Assembly (NCBI GenBank): GCA_965243415.1
Contig: OZ251549.1
Span: forward strand, 3,596,001 to 3,660,000
Origin: G965204755 sp965243415
GTDB taxonomy: Bacteria; Acidobacteriota; Vicinamibacteria; Marinacidobacterales; Marinacidobacteraceae
Direction of reading: 5' to 3'
Length of the DNA: 64,000 bases
Every line of letters starts with the position of its first letter. The stretch's first letter is position 1. Below the pieces are notes generated by a model, which was not told the origin of the DNA, did not search any database, and was given only the letters and a program-made list of their open reading frames with translations. The position numbers and the translations under genes are program-made. This document shows, in pieces, positions 1 through 7,312 of this stretch.

Positions 1-1
1 G

Positions 2-1537
2 GTCCTCGCGCTGGCCTGCGGCCCGGAAACCCCGGCCCCTCCCGATCCCTTTCCCCCGCGGCTCGCCTCCCTGGAAATCGCCGGGCCGGAAGGGCCGAAG
101 CACCTCGTCCCGGATTTCGATCCGACCATCCGCCACTACGGGGTCCGCTGCGCCGAGCGCGAAACCCTCACCGTCTCCGCGGCCCTCGCCGAGGGGAGCA
201 CGGACGGCGTCTCGACCGAAGCGGCAGCGGTCTTCCTGAACGGGGCGCCGCTCTCCGCCGACGCCGCCGAGGTCTCCCTCCGGCACGACCAGGACCTCGC
301 GGTCGAAGTCCGCCGCGGGGACGCCGCGACCCTCTACGCGGTCCACTGCGTCCCCCTCGACTTCCCCGAAGTGACCGCCGTCACCGTGGGCCCGGGGCCG
401 GCGGAGGGGCTGCTGCTGGTGGATCCCTGGTACGAGTCGGAAGACGGGGAAGATGTCGGCTACCTGGCCATCCTCGACGACCACGGCGTCCCCCGCTACC
501 ACCGGCGGGTCCGGGAGCGCGCCTGGAACTTCCGCCGGCACGCCGCCCACGGCCTCTACTCGTACGCGAACGCCCTCGAAGACGAGTCCTGCAGTTACCG
601 GGAAGTCGAGATCGTCCTGCTCGACGACCGCCTCGAAGTCGCCGACCGGGTGCGCGCCGCCGGACTCTGCAACACCGACCTCCACGACTTCCTCATCACC
701 CCCGAAGGCAACTACCTGTTCGTCTCCTACCCGCCCGCGGAACGCGACTTCAGCGCCCTCCCCGACCGGGAGGGCACGTACCCGTACTCGACCGCGGAGC
801 CGACCCACGACTCGGTGATCCAGGAGGTCACCCCGGACGGAGAGGTGCGGTTCCGGTGGAATTCCGGGGAGGCCGCGGACGGGAGCGGCCCCGCGATCAA
901 GATGGCCGACTGCGTCGTGGACCGCTTCCCCGAGCAGTACGGCTGGCTCAACTCCTTCTCGCTCACCGCCGCGGGCAATCTCCTGGCCTCCTTCCGGGGC
1001 TGCGCCCAGATCCTCGAGATCGAGCGCCCCTCCGGACGCGTCCTCCGCCAACTCGGCGGCAGCGCCCCGGCCCTCCCCGACGGCCGCGTCCACCTCCGCT
1101 TCGTCGGCGACCCGGAGCCGGCCGGCTTCTGCGGCCAGCACACCCCGGTCCCCACCGGGCGGGGCGCGAACGGCGATCTCCGTCTCGCCCTCTTCGACAA
1201 CGCCATCCACTGCCTCGGCGACGAAGACCGCCCCCAGCCGCACGAGAACCACCCCAGCCGGGTCGTCGAGTACCTCCTGAGCGGCGACGAAGCGATCTTC
1301 CTCCGCCACTACGAGAGCCTCTTCTCCATCCACGCCGCCGGCTCGGTGCAGGCGCTCGCGAACGGCAACTGGCTCATCACCTGGGGCTGGGGCGGCAGCC
1401 GCCCCCCGACCTCCCTGATCGAAGTGGACCCGACCGGCCGGGAGGTCCTCAAGATGCGCGTCCGGGGCGACCACCGCACCCAGATCTACCGCGCCTACCG
1501 CGAAAACGGCCTCACCGTCCCCCTGAACCTCCCGTAG
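2..1537 (+). CDS. Arylsulfotransferase (ASST)-like lipoprotein, 5' end cut by window edge
   Basis: The reading frame is open from the window edge, so only a short N-terminus is missing. The first residues in view read VLALAC-G, a lipobox whose cysteine would be lipidated, so the protein is probably anchored in the outer envelope. Roughly residues 20-120 look like a cadherin-like beta-sandwich domain, which often precedes ASST propellers. The remainder (from about base 371) resembles the arylsulfotransferase beta-propeller: a GQH-type histidine (FCGQHTPVP), the segment LFDNAIH, a SRVVEY strand and a GSVQALANGNWLITWGWGG strand. ASST proteins move sulfate between phenolic compounds in the periplasm. 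The substrate cannot be read from sequence. An internal GTG at 371 is an unlikely start, because the lipobox and sandwich domain lie upstream in the same frame. Confidence 0.75.
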   Translation, partial: VLALACGPETPAPPDPFPPRLASLEIAGPEGPKHLVPDFDPTIRHYGVRCAERETLTVSAALAEGSTDGVSTEAAAVFLNGAPLSADAAEVSLRHDQDLAVEVRRGDAATLYAVHCVPLDFPEVTAVTVGPGPAEGLLLVDPWYESEDGEDVGYLAILDDHGVPRYHRRVRERAWNFRRHAAHGLYSYANALEDESCSYREVEIVLLDDRLEVADRVRAAGLCNTDLHDFLITPEGNYLFVSYPPAERDFSALPDREGTYPYSTAEPTHDSVIQEVTPDGEVRFRWNSGEAADGSGPAIKMADCVVDRFPEQYGWLNSFSLTAAGNLLASFRGCAQILEIERPSGRVLRQLGGSAPALPDGRVHLRFVGDPEPAGFCGQHTPVPTGRGANGDLRLALFDNAIHCLGDEDRPQPHENHPSRVVEYLLSGDEAIFLRHYESLFSIHAAGSVQALANGNWLITWGWGGSRPPTSLIEVDPTGREVLKMRVRGDHRTQIYRAYRENGLTVPLNLP

Positions 1538-1540
1538 CGG

Positions 1541-2638
1541 TCAGTACACCCCGACGGTGGTCGCTTCGGCGAGGCGGGCGAAGGGGCGGGCGCCGCTGAC
1601 CCCGTCCCAGGCGTACCGGCCCCACGGCATCTCGCGCTCGCCCTCGTCCCGTTCCAGGAACCGGGGCACGAAGAACTCCCGGGTCAGCGTGGTCAGCCGC
1701 ACCCGGCCGGTGGCGCCGTAATCCACCACCGTCCCCCGCTCCGGGTCCACCACCTCCAGCACCGCGCGGGGATGCGGCGGGTAGTAGGCCACCGTGTAGC
1801 CGTCCTCGGGGCCGACCGGACGCGCCGGGGCGAGGCCCATCAGGGTGTTGCCGTAGGTCGGGAAGAGATGCGCGCCGTCGAGCAGTTCCTCCACCGCGAA
1901 CCGGGTCCACTGCGGGGTCAGTTCGGTGCCCCCGGAGAACACCCCGCGGACGCCCATCCCGGCGAGCGTCGTCCCCTCCTCCTCCAGCCGCAGGCAGAGC
2001 GCCTCCAGCAGTTTCGGCGTGGCGAAGACGCAGCGGATGTCGTGGCCGGCGCGCAGGACGGTGAGCGCCTGCCGGAGGATATGGGCCTTGTAGGCGGCGA
2101 GGTGCTCTTCCCAGCCCTTCTTCATGATCTCGATGACCCACCGCGGATCGAGGTCCAGGCAGAAGCAGATGCCGCCCCGGAACTGCGCCAGGTGCTCCAC
2201 CGACAGACGCAGCCGGCGCGGGCCGGAGGGGCCCAGCATGAGCCAGTTGGAACCCTTCGGGAAGTGCTCGTCGGGCAACTCGGCGCTGAACAGTTCGTAG
2301 TCGGTGCGGAAGTCCTCGACCGCGGTCCGGGTCTTCGGCACGCCGGTGGTGCCGCCGGTCTCGAACACATAGATCGGGCGGTCCCGGAGCGGCTTCGGCA
2401 CGAACCGCCGCACCGGGCCGCCCCGCAGCCAGTCGTCCTCGAAGGGCGGGAAGCGCTCCAGGTCGGCGAAGCCGCGCACGGCGGTGAGCGGGTCGAAGTC
2501 CAGGCGCTCCCGGAAGTCGAGCCAGAAGGGGCAGCCGGTCTCCTCGGAGAAGTGCCAGCGGACGATCTCCCGGACCTGCTCGTCCAGCCGGTCGCGGGCC
2601 GCCCGCAGCGCCTCCGGCCCGGGTTCGTTCGTCGCCAT
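1541..2638 (-). CDS. PaaK-like adenylate-forming ligase (AMP-binding family)
   Basis: This 365-residue protein resembles phenylacetate-CoA ligase-like members of the ANL superfamily, which activate a carboxylate with ATP. The phosphate-binding loop ETGGTTGVPK lies at about residues 93-102. The later segments FSGGTELTP and TYGNTLMG match the family's adenine-binding strands. At 365 aa it is shorter than PaaK (about 430), and the C-terminal lid domain appears reduced. It is the last gene of a same-strand group after a GT4 glycosyltransferase (54-bp gap), which may mean it activates an acyl substituent for a glycan, but that is inference. It ends only 3 bp from the convergent stop of the ASST gene. 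Confidence 0.75.
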   Translation of the reverse strand: MATNEPGPEALRAARDRLDEQVREIVRWHFSEETGCPFWLDFRERLDFDPLTAVRGFADLERFPPFEDDWLRGGPVRRFVPKPLRDRPIYVFETGGTTGVPKTRTAVEDFRTDYELFSAELPDEHFPKGSNWLMLGPSGPRRLRLSVEHLAQFRGGICFCLDLDPRWVIEIMKKGWEEHLAAYKAHILRQALTVLRAGHDIRCVFATPKLLEALCLRLEEEGTTLAGMGVRGVFSGGTELTPQWTRFAVEELLDGAHLFPTYGNTLMGLAPARPVGPEDGYTVAYYPPHPRAVLEVVDPERGTVVDYGATGRVRLTTLTREFFVPRFLERDEGEREMPWGRYAWDGVSGARPFARLAEATTVGVY

Positions 2639-2692
2639 CGGCCCGGAATTCTCCCGTACGCCGACCAGTCGCCGGATCGCTGGCCCCGGGGC

Positions 2693-4012
2693 TCAGCCGG
2701 CGCCGGCGGCGATCCGGTAGGCCGCTTCGGCCTCGTCCGCCATCCGTTCCAGGGAGTGCTCCTCGCGCGCCCGGCGGTGGGCGCGGGCGCCGACGAGCCG
2801 GCGCCGCTCCGGGTGGAGGACCAGGTGGCCCAGCGCGGCGGCGAAGTCCTCCGGTTCCGGGGAGCGGGCCAGGACGCCGCCCTCGGTGCGGTCGAGCAAT
2901 TCCGGGTACGAACCCTGCCGGGGAACGACCACCGGGGTCCCGGCCATCGCCGCCTCGAGCGCCGGCAGGCCCTTGGCTTCCGGGAAGACCGCCGGGATCG
3001 CCACCAGGTCGGCCTCCCGGAGGAACCGGATCTTGCCCTCCCGGTCCGGTTCCCCGCGGTACTCGAAGGAGACTCCCGGCGCCTCGCTGCCGAGCAGCGC
3101 CCGCAGCGACTCGAGCCAGGGGCGCCGGTGCGGGCTCATCCAGCCGGCGGCCCGGAGGCGCAGCGGCGGGACCCCTTCCTCCCGGGAGAGGAGGGCCACC
3201 GCCGCCACCAGCCGGTCGATGCCCTTCTCCGGCGCGATCCGGGAGAAATAGCCGATGGTGACCGGGGCGCTCCCGTTCGCCGGCTGCCGGTCGCCGGACT
3301 TCGGGGCCGGCTTCGGCGTGTCGGGGAACCCGGCCGGGTCCACTCCCAGCCGGGCGACCGAGACCCGCTCCGGCGGGATCCCCAGCCGCCCGGCCATGTC
3401 CCGGGTGTGCCGTTCGCTGACCCCCACGAACCGGGCCACCGCGGGGACTGCCTCCCGCATCAGGCGCAGGGACTCCTCCCGGTGCGCTTCCGGCAGGCTG
3501 TCGAGGAACAGGTCCTCCCCGGAGAAGGTGACCGCCACCGGGGCCCCCAGCGCCTCCCGGAGCGGCGCCGCCAGCCCCAGCAGGAGCGAGTTCGGCAGGA
3601 CCACCAGGTCGAACCGCTCCCCGGCGAACCCCTCGCAGAGCGCCCGCACCGCCCGCGCCGCCGGCCCCTTCGCGCCCAGGAGCGTGGTCACCGTGAGCGG
3701 CCCCAGTTTCGCCGGGTCGGTGGAGGCGGACAGCCGGGCGGAGAGCCGCAGCAGCGCTCTCGAGGTGAACAGGCGGTCCAGCGCCCCGATCCGCCCCAGC
3801 CGGGGGGCGGCGTGCTGCAGGTAGAGCGGGATGCCCCCGAAGCGCACCCGCTCCTCGGAGACGCTCTCTTCGTCGGTGCGGGCGCCCTGGTAGAGCGGGA
3901 CCAGCCGGATCTCGTGGCCCCGCCGCGCCAGTTCCCGCGCCAGGGCGTTGTCCCGGATGCAACTGCCGCAGACCATCCCGCCGGCCCCGGCGGTGAAGGA
4001 GAGGAGGCGCAA
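2693..4012 (-). CDS. GT4-family glycosyltransferase
   Basis: This 439-residue GT-B enzyme would transfer a sugar from a nucleotide donor. The N-terminus carries the motif GAGGMVCGSCIRDNALARELARRGH, split here as GAGGMVCGSC then IRDNALA, which is typical of a GT4 subgroup. The C-terminal Rossmann half contains GYFSRIAPEKGIDRL and the donor-binding stretch PEAKGLPALEAAMAGTPVV with the family's E-x7-E spacing. The start is a TTG chosen because the family's conserved N-terminal strand begins directly after it. No convincing ribosome site is visible, and the next in-frame ATG would remove the glycine-rich loop. It lies between a small secreted protein and a PaaK-like ligase on the same strand. Confidence 0.85.
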   Translation of the reverse strand: MRLLSFTAGAGGMVCGSCIRDNALARELARRGHEIRLVPLYQGARTDEESVSEERVRFGGIPLYLQHAAPRLGRIGALDRLFTSRALLRLSARLSASTDPAKLGPLTVTTLLGAKGPAARAVRALCEGFAGERFDLVVLPNSLLLGLAAPLREALGAPVAVTFSGEDLFLDSLPEAHREESLRLMREAVPAVARFVGVSERHTRDMAGRLGIPPERVSVARLGVDPAGFPDTPKPAPKSGDRQPANGSAPVTIGYFSRIAPEKGIDRLVAAVALLSREEGVPPLRLRAAGWMSPHRRPWLESLRALLGSEAPGVSFEYRGEPDREGKIRFLREADLVAIPAVFPEAKGLPALEAAMAGTPVVVPRQGSYPELLDRTEGGVLARSPEPEDFAAALGHLVLHPERRRLVGARAHRRAREEHSLERMADEAEAAYRIAAGAG

Positions 4013-4086
4013 GGGGGTCAGCCGCCCGACCCGTCAACCACCGGCCGCACCGGCCGGCGGGCCGACGGCCGCAGTCCCGAAGGGGC

Positions 4087-4449
4087 TCAGAACTCCCACC
4101 AACCGGTGATGGGGTTCCTCCAGACGCTGTAGTTGTATCCGGCGCTGTACCAGTCGCGCGGCGGCCCCCGGTTCTCCCCGGTGCGCTGGGCCGGGTAGAG
4201 GTGGTACCGCATCCCCAGCGCGCCCCAGATGCGCCGCCAGCGGAATTGGAACTCGACCTCGTCCGGGATGAGTTCCTCCGGATCCTCCACCTCGTAGTCC
4301 AGATCGAAGATCGTGGGCGGCTCCGGCGCCTCGGCGGCCCGGCCCTGCCGGTCGGCCTCCGGCGGAGGGACCCCGGCGGCGGACGGGGAGGCGGCGGCGA
4401 GCAGGCCGACCGCGGTCAGCGCGCCCGCGGCCGAGAACCGGAAGCGCAC
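4087..4449 (-). CDS. Small secreted protein of unknown function
   Basis: This 120-residue product starts at a GTG two bases after the stop of the upstream isoaspartyl peptidase gene, so the two are probably translationally coupled. It opens with a basic n-region (MRFRF) and a hydrophobic alanine/leucine core ending at SPSAAG, a good signal peptide. The mature part is rich in P, E and D, and ends with a compact aromatic segment (YSAGYNYSVWRNPITGWWEF). I do not recognise the family. Third positions are strongly GC, as in real genes here. A much longer overlapping frame exists but reads as low-complexity arginine-rich shadow before this start. Confidence 0.6.
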   Translation of the reverse strand: MRFRFSAAGALTAVGLLAAASPSAAGVPPPEADRQGRAAEAPEPPTIFDLDYEVEDPEELIPDEVEFQFRWRRIWGALGMRYHLYPAQRTGENRGPPRDWYSAGYNYSVWRNPITGWWEF

Positions 4450-4451
4450 GA

Positions 4452-5621
4452 CTAGTCGGAAGCGCTCCCTTCGAGGAGCGGTTCGAGCGGCAGCGACCGG
4501 GGGCCGTTCTCGTCGCAGACCGCGTAGGTCGAACGCTCGCTGGCGTACATGGAGACGCCGGCGTGTTCCCCGGCCTTGTTCACGATGTAGAAGGAGAGCC
4601 CGAAGGCCGGCAGCCCCCGGCTGTTCTGCAGCCGCTCTTCGACCGTGTTGTCCCGCACCCGGGCCAGGGCGGTCATCCCGGCGTCCTTCGGGTGGGCGCC
4701 GCGCCGCATCTCCTCGACGATGAGGAACGAGCACAGGCCGTAGAGGTTCGCCTCGCCCCGTCCGGTGGAACCGGCGGCGCCCACCGCGTCGTCCACATAG
4801 AGCCCGGCGCCGAGGATGGGCGAGTCGCCGACCCGGCCGGGGATCTTCCAGGCCAGGCCGCTGGTGGTGGTGACCCCGGCGAGGTCGCCGTTCGCGTTCA
4901 GGCCGTCGCAGTTGATCGTCCCGTAGTACTCGTCCTCGTCCATCCAGCCGTCCCGCACCATCGAGAGCCCGGCGGCGTGTCCGGCGGCGGCGCGCTTTTT
5001 CGGATCGAGGTAGTGGCCGGGGTCGATGCGCCGCTTCCACTCGAGCCACATCCCCCGCGACCGGTCGGTGTTCAGGTCGTCCTCGATCTCCATCCCCAGG
5101 TTCCGGGCGAAGACCTGCGCCCCCTTCCCCACGAGGAGGTGGTGGTCGGTGAACTGCATCACCTGGTGCGCGACGACCGACGGGGTGCGCACCCCTTCGA
5201 TCGAGGCGACGCCGCCGGCCCGCCGCAGCGGCCCGTGCATGCAGCAGGAGTCGAGTTGCACCACCCCGTCGGCGTTCGGACGGCCGCCGTAGCCGACGCT
5301 CGCGTCCGCCGGATCGAGTTCCGTGAGGTTCACCCCGGCGATGAGGCTCTCCAGGATGTCCGTCCCCCCGGTCATGAGCCGGAAGGCGCGCTCGACGACG
5401 ACTTCGTCCCCGCCGTTCGTGTAGCGGTTGCCGTTGCCGGAGGCGATCACCACCGGCTTCGGGCCCCCGGTCTGCACCGCCGGGGCGCTCCCGGCGGCGA
5501 GCGCGCCGGTTCCGAGCACCGCCGCGCCGGCCGCGGAGGCCTCGATGAAGTCCCTGCGGCTGATCCCCGGCCGCCGGGCCGGGAGCGCCGTCGCCGCCCG
5601 CTTCGTCGTGTCTCGGGTCAT
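4452..5621 (-). CDS. Tat-exported isoaspartyl peptidase / glycosylasparaginase-like Ntn hydrolase
   Basis: This 389-residue protein has a twin-arginine signal (SRRDFI at about residues 21-26, followed by an alanine-rich core), so it should cross the inner membrane folded. The rest matches the asparaginase-2/glycosylasparaginase Ntn-hydrolase family. The precursor is cut before a threonine that becomes the nucleophile, most likely Thr235 in YYGTINCDG. The substrate-site segment IPGRVGDSPILGAG is conserved. Family members release Asp from isoaspartyl peptides or from GlcNAc-Asn. It heads the minus-strand group that continues with the small secreted protein, the GT4 and the ligase. It is divergent from the PLP dehydratase. 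Confidence 0.87.
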   Translation of the reverse strand: MTRDTTKRAATALPARRPGISRRDFIEASAAGAAVLGTGALAAGSAPAVQTGGPKPVVIASGNGNRYTNGGDEVVVERAFRLMTGGTDILESLIAGVNLTELDPADASVGYGGRPNADGVVQLDSCCMHGPLRRAGGVASIEGVRTPSVVAHQVMQFTDHHLLVGKGAQVFARNLGMEIEDDLNTDRSRGMWLEWKRRIDPGHYLDPKKRAAAGHAAGLSMVRDGWMDEDEYYGTINCDGLNANGDLAGVTTTSGLAWKIPGRVGDSPILGAGLYVDDAVGAAGSTGRGEANLYGLCSFLIVEEMRRGAHPKDAGMTALARVRDNTVEERLQNSRGLPAFGLSFYIVNKAGEHAGVSMYASERSTYAVCDENGPRSLPLEPLLEGSASD

Positions 5622-5769
5622 CGCCGATCCTCCGGGGGAGGGCGCCGTCGCGATCGCGGGAATCCGTCGGGGAAGAACCCGCGCCGGCAGCCGACCGTCG
5701 GCCCCCGGAGGCGCAGCGCCGCTGCCGATTCTACAAACCCGGCCCGGCTCCCGGCGGGCGGGCCGGATT

Positions 5770-5775
5770 TACCAT
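5770..5775 (+). promoter_or_regulatory. Leaderless-type -10 box (TACCAT) before dehydratase
   Basis: TACCAT is followed by seven bases and then the ATG of the dehydratase gene. The TANNNT-N6-8-start arrangement recurs at several genes in this window and fits transcription starting at or next to the initiator codon. No Shine-Dalgarno sequence is seen. Confidence 0.45.
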
Positions 5776-5782
5776 TCCCCCG

Positions 5783-6748
5783 ATGCCGGGAGCGGTTTCG
5801 ACGGAGGGGATCGAAGCCGCCTGGGCCGCGATCCCGCCCGAATTCCGGGACACCCCGCAATTCATCCCGGAAGGCCTGGGCCGGGAACTGGGCGCGCGCC
5901 TCACCGTGAAGGTGGAGTGCCTGAACCCGATCCGCAGTTTCAAGGCGCGGGGCGCCTGCTGGTTCACCGCCCGGCGGGGGCCGGAGGCGAAGCGCGCCGG
6001 CGCTGCCTGGGTCACCGGCTCGGCGGGGAATTTCGGCCAGGGCCTCGCCTGGGCGGCGCGGCGGGCCGGGATCCCGCTCACCGTCTTCTCTTCGACCGCC
6101 GCGAACCCGGCGAAGGTGGCGGCGATGCGCTCCCTGGGCGCCGAGGTGGTGCTCCGCGGCGAGGACTTCGACGCCGCCAAGGAGGAGGCCCGCGCCTTCG
6201 CCGAGAAAGGGAACGAAGCCGGGAACGCGGTCTTCGTCGAGGATGGCCGCGAACCGGAGATCACCGAAGGCGCGGGAACGATCGCGCTGGAACTCTCCCG
6301 CTCCGCCGCGTTCGACCACCTGCTCGTCCCGGTGGGGAACGGCGCCCTCATCGGCGGGATGGGGCGGTGGTTCCGCCAGACCCTGCCGGAGACCCGGGTG
6401 GTGGGGGTCGTCGCCGCCGGCGCCCCGGTGATGCGGCGCGCCTTCGAGACCGGGGATCCGGCGCCGGCGTCCACCCCGCCCCGCACCGCCGCCGACGGGA
6501 TCGCCGTCCGCGTCCCGGTCCCGGAAGCGGTGCCCCTGATGCGCGAAGTCGTGGACGAAGTCGTCGAGGTCTCGGAAGAGGCGCTCGTCGCCGCGGTCCG
6601 GCTCCTCCACCGCACCCTGGGCCTGGTGGTCGAGCCGGCCGGCGCCGCCGGGGTCGCCGTCCTGCTCGACCACCGCGATCGCTTCCGGGGCCTCTCCCTG
6701 GCGACCCCCCTCTGCGGCGGGAACGCCGACCCGGCCCTTCTCCGCTGA
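5783..6748 (+). CDS. PLP-dependent threonine/serine dehydratase-like enzyme
   Basis: This 321-residue protein is a fold-type II PLP enzyme. The Schiff-base lysine is Lys54 in RSFKARGA. The substrate loop SAGNFGQG follows at about 80-87, and the phosphate-binding loop VGNGALIGG at about 184-192. Together these match threonine ammonia-lyase and related serine/threonine dehydratases or racemases. No C-terminal ACT domain is present, so it would be a short, catabolic-type enzyme without isoleucine feedback. The last 50 codons are the template of the decayed repeats immediately downstream. The ATG has no ribosome site but sits 7 bases after a TACCAT box. Confidence 0.82.
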   Translation: MPGAVSTEGIEAAWAAIPPEFRDTPQFIPEGLGRELGARLTVKVECLNPIRSFKARGACWFTARRGPEAKRAGAAWVTGSAGNFGQGLAWAARRAGIPLTVFSSTAANPAKVAAMRSLGAEVVLRGEDFDAAKEEARAFAEKGNEAGNAVFVEDGREPEITEGAGTIALELSRSAAFDHLLVPVGNGALIGGMGRWFRQTLPETRVVGVVAAGAPVMRRAFETGDPAPASTPPRTAADGIAVRVPVPEAVPLMREVVDEVVEVSEEALVAAVRLLHRTLGLVVEPAGAAGVAVLLDHRDRFRGLSLATPLCGGNADPALLR

Positions 6749-7312
6749 CCGTGCCCCCGCCGATCGTCGACCAGGCCCCCCTGCCCCGCCGTTTCCGGGC
6801 TTCCGGCGAGCGGGGCCCCCGGACCGCAAAACCGCGCCCGATCCGCCGCGACAGCGCCCGGACCCTCGCCGCGGTCCGACCCCTCCACCGCAATCCGGGC
6901 CCGGTCGTCCAACCGCCCGGCGCCGTCGGAGTGGCCGCGCCGCCCGCGGGGCCCGATCGCTTCCGGCGTCGTTTCCGGGATCTCCCGGCACCGGCGCCCC
7001 TCCGTGGCCGGAACCCCGACCCCGGCCTCCTCGGTTGACCGTGCGCCCCCGGATCGGCGAGCAGGTCCCCGGCCGCGCCGCCGCTTCCGGCGACTTGGGG
7101 ACGGGGACCGCCATGACCCGCCCCGCGGCCCGCGCCGGCGCCCGGGTCCTCGTCGCCGGGGTTTCCCTCCGACGGACTCTCGGCGCGGTGGTCGAACCGG
7201 CGGGCGGCGCCGGGATGGCCGCGCTGCTCGATCCTCCCGATCGTCTCCGCACCCTCTCGGCAGCGATGCCCCTCAGCGACGGGAACGCCGACCCGACCCT
7301 CCGCGGCTGACC
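6749..7312 (+). repeat. Two decayed tandem copies of the dehydratase-end/GGT-start junction
   Basis: Between the dehydratase stop (6746-6748) and the GGT start, the sequence twice repeats a unit made of the beginning of the GGT gene followed by the end of the dehydratase gene. Each unit ends at a stop followed by ccgtg (stops at 7036-7038 and 7308-7310), giving periods of 290 and 272 bp. The second unit still reads as a 91-codon chimeric frame (7035-7310): its first half matches the GGT N-terminus (TAMTRPAARAGA) and its second half the dehydratase C-terminus (VVEPAGGAGM, GNADPT). The first unit is more decayed. No independent gene is supported here. Confidence 0.8.

Noticed and set aside
7035..7310. 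A 91-codon small gene between the dehydratase and GGT
   Set aside because: Its two halves are copies of the GGT start and dehydratase end, so it is a by-product of the junction duplication rather than an independent gene.
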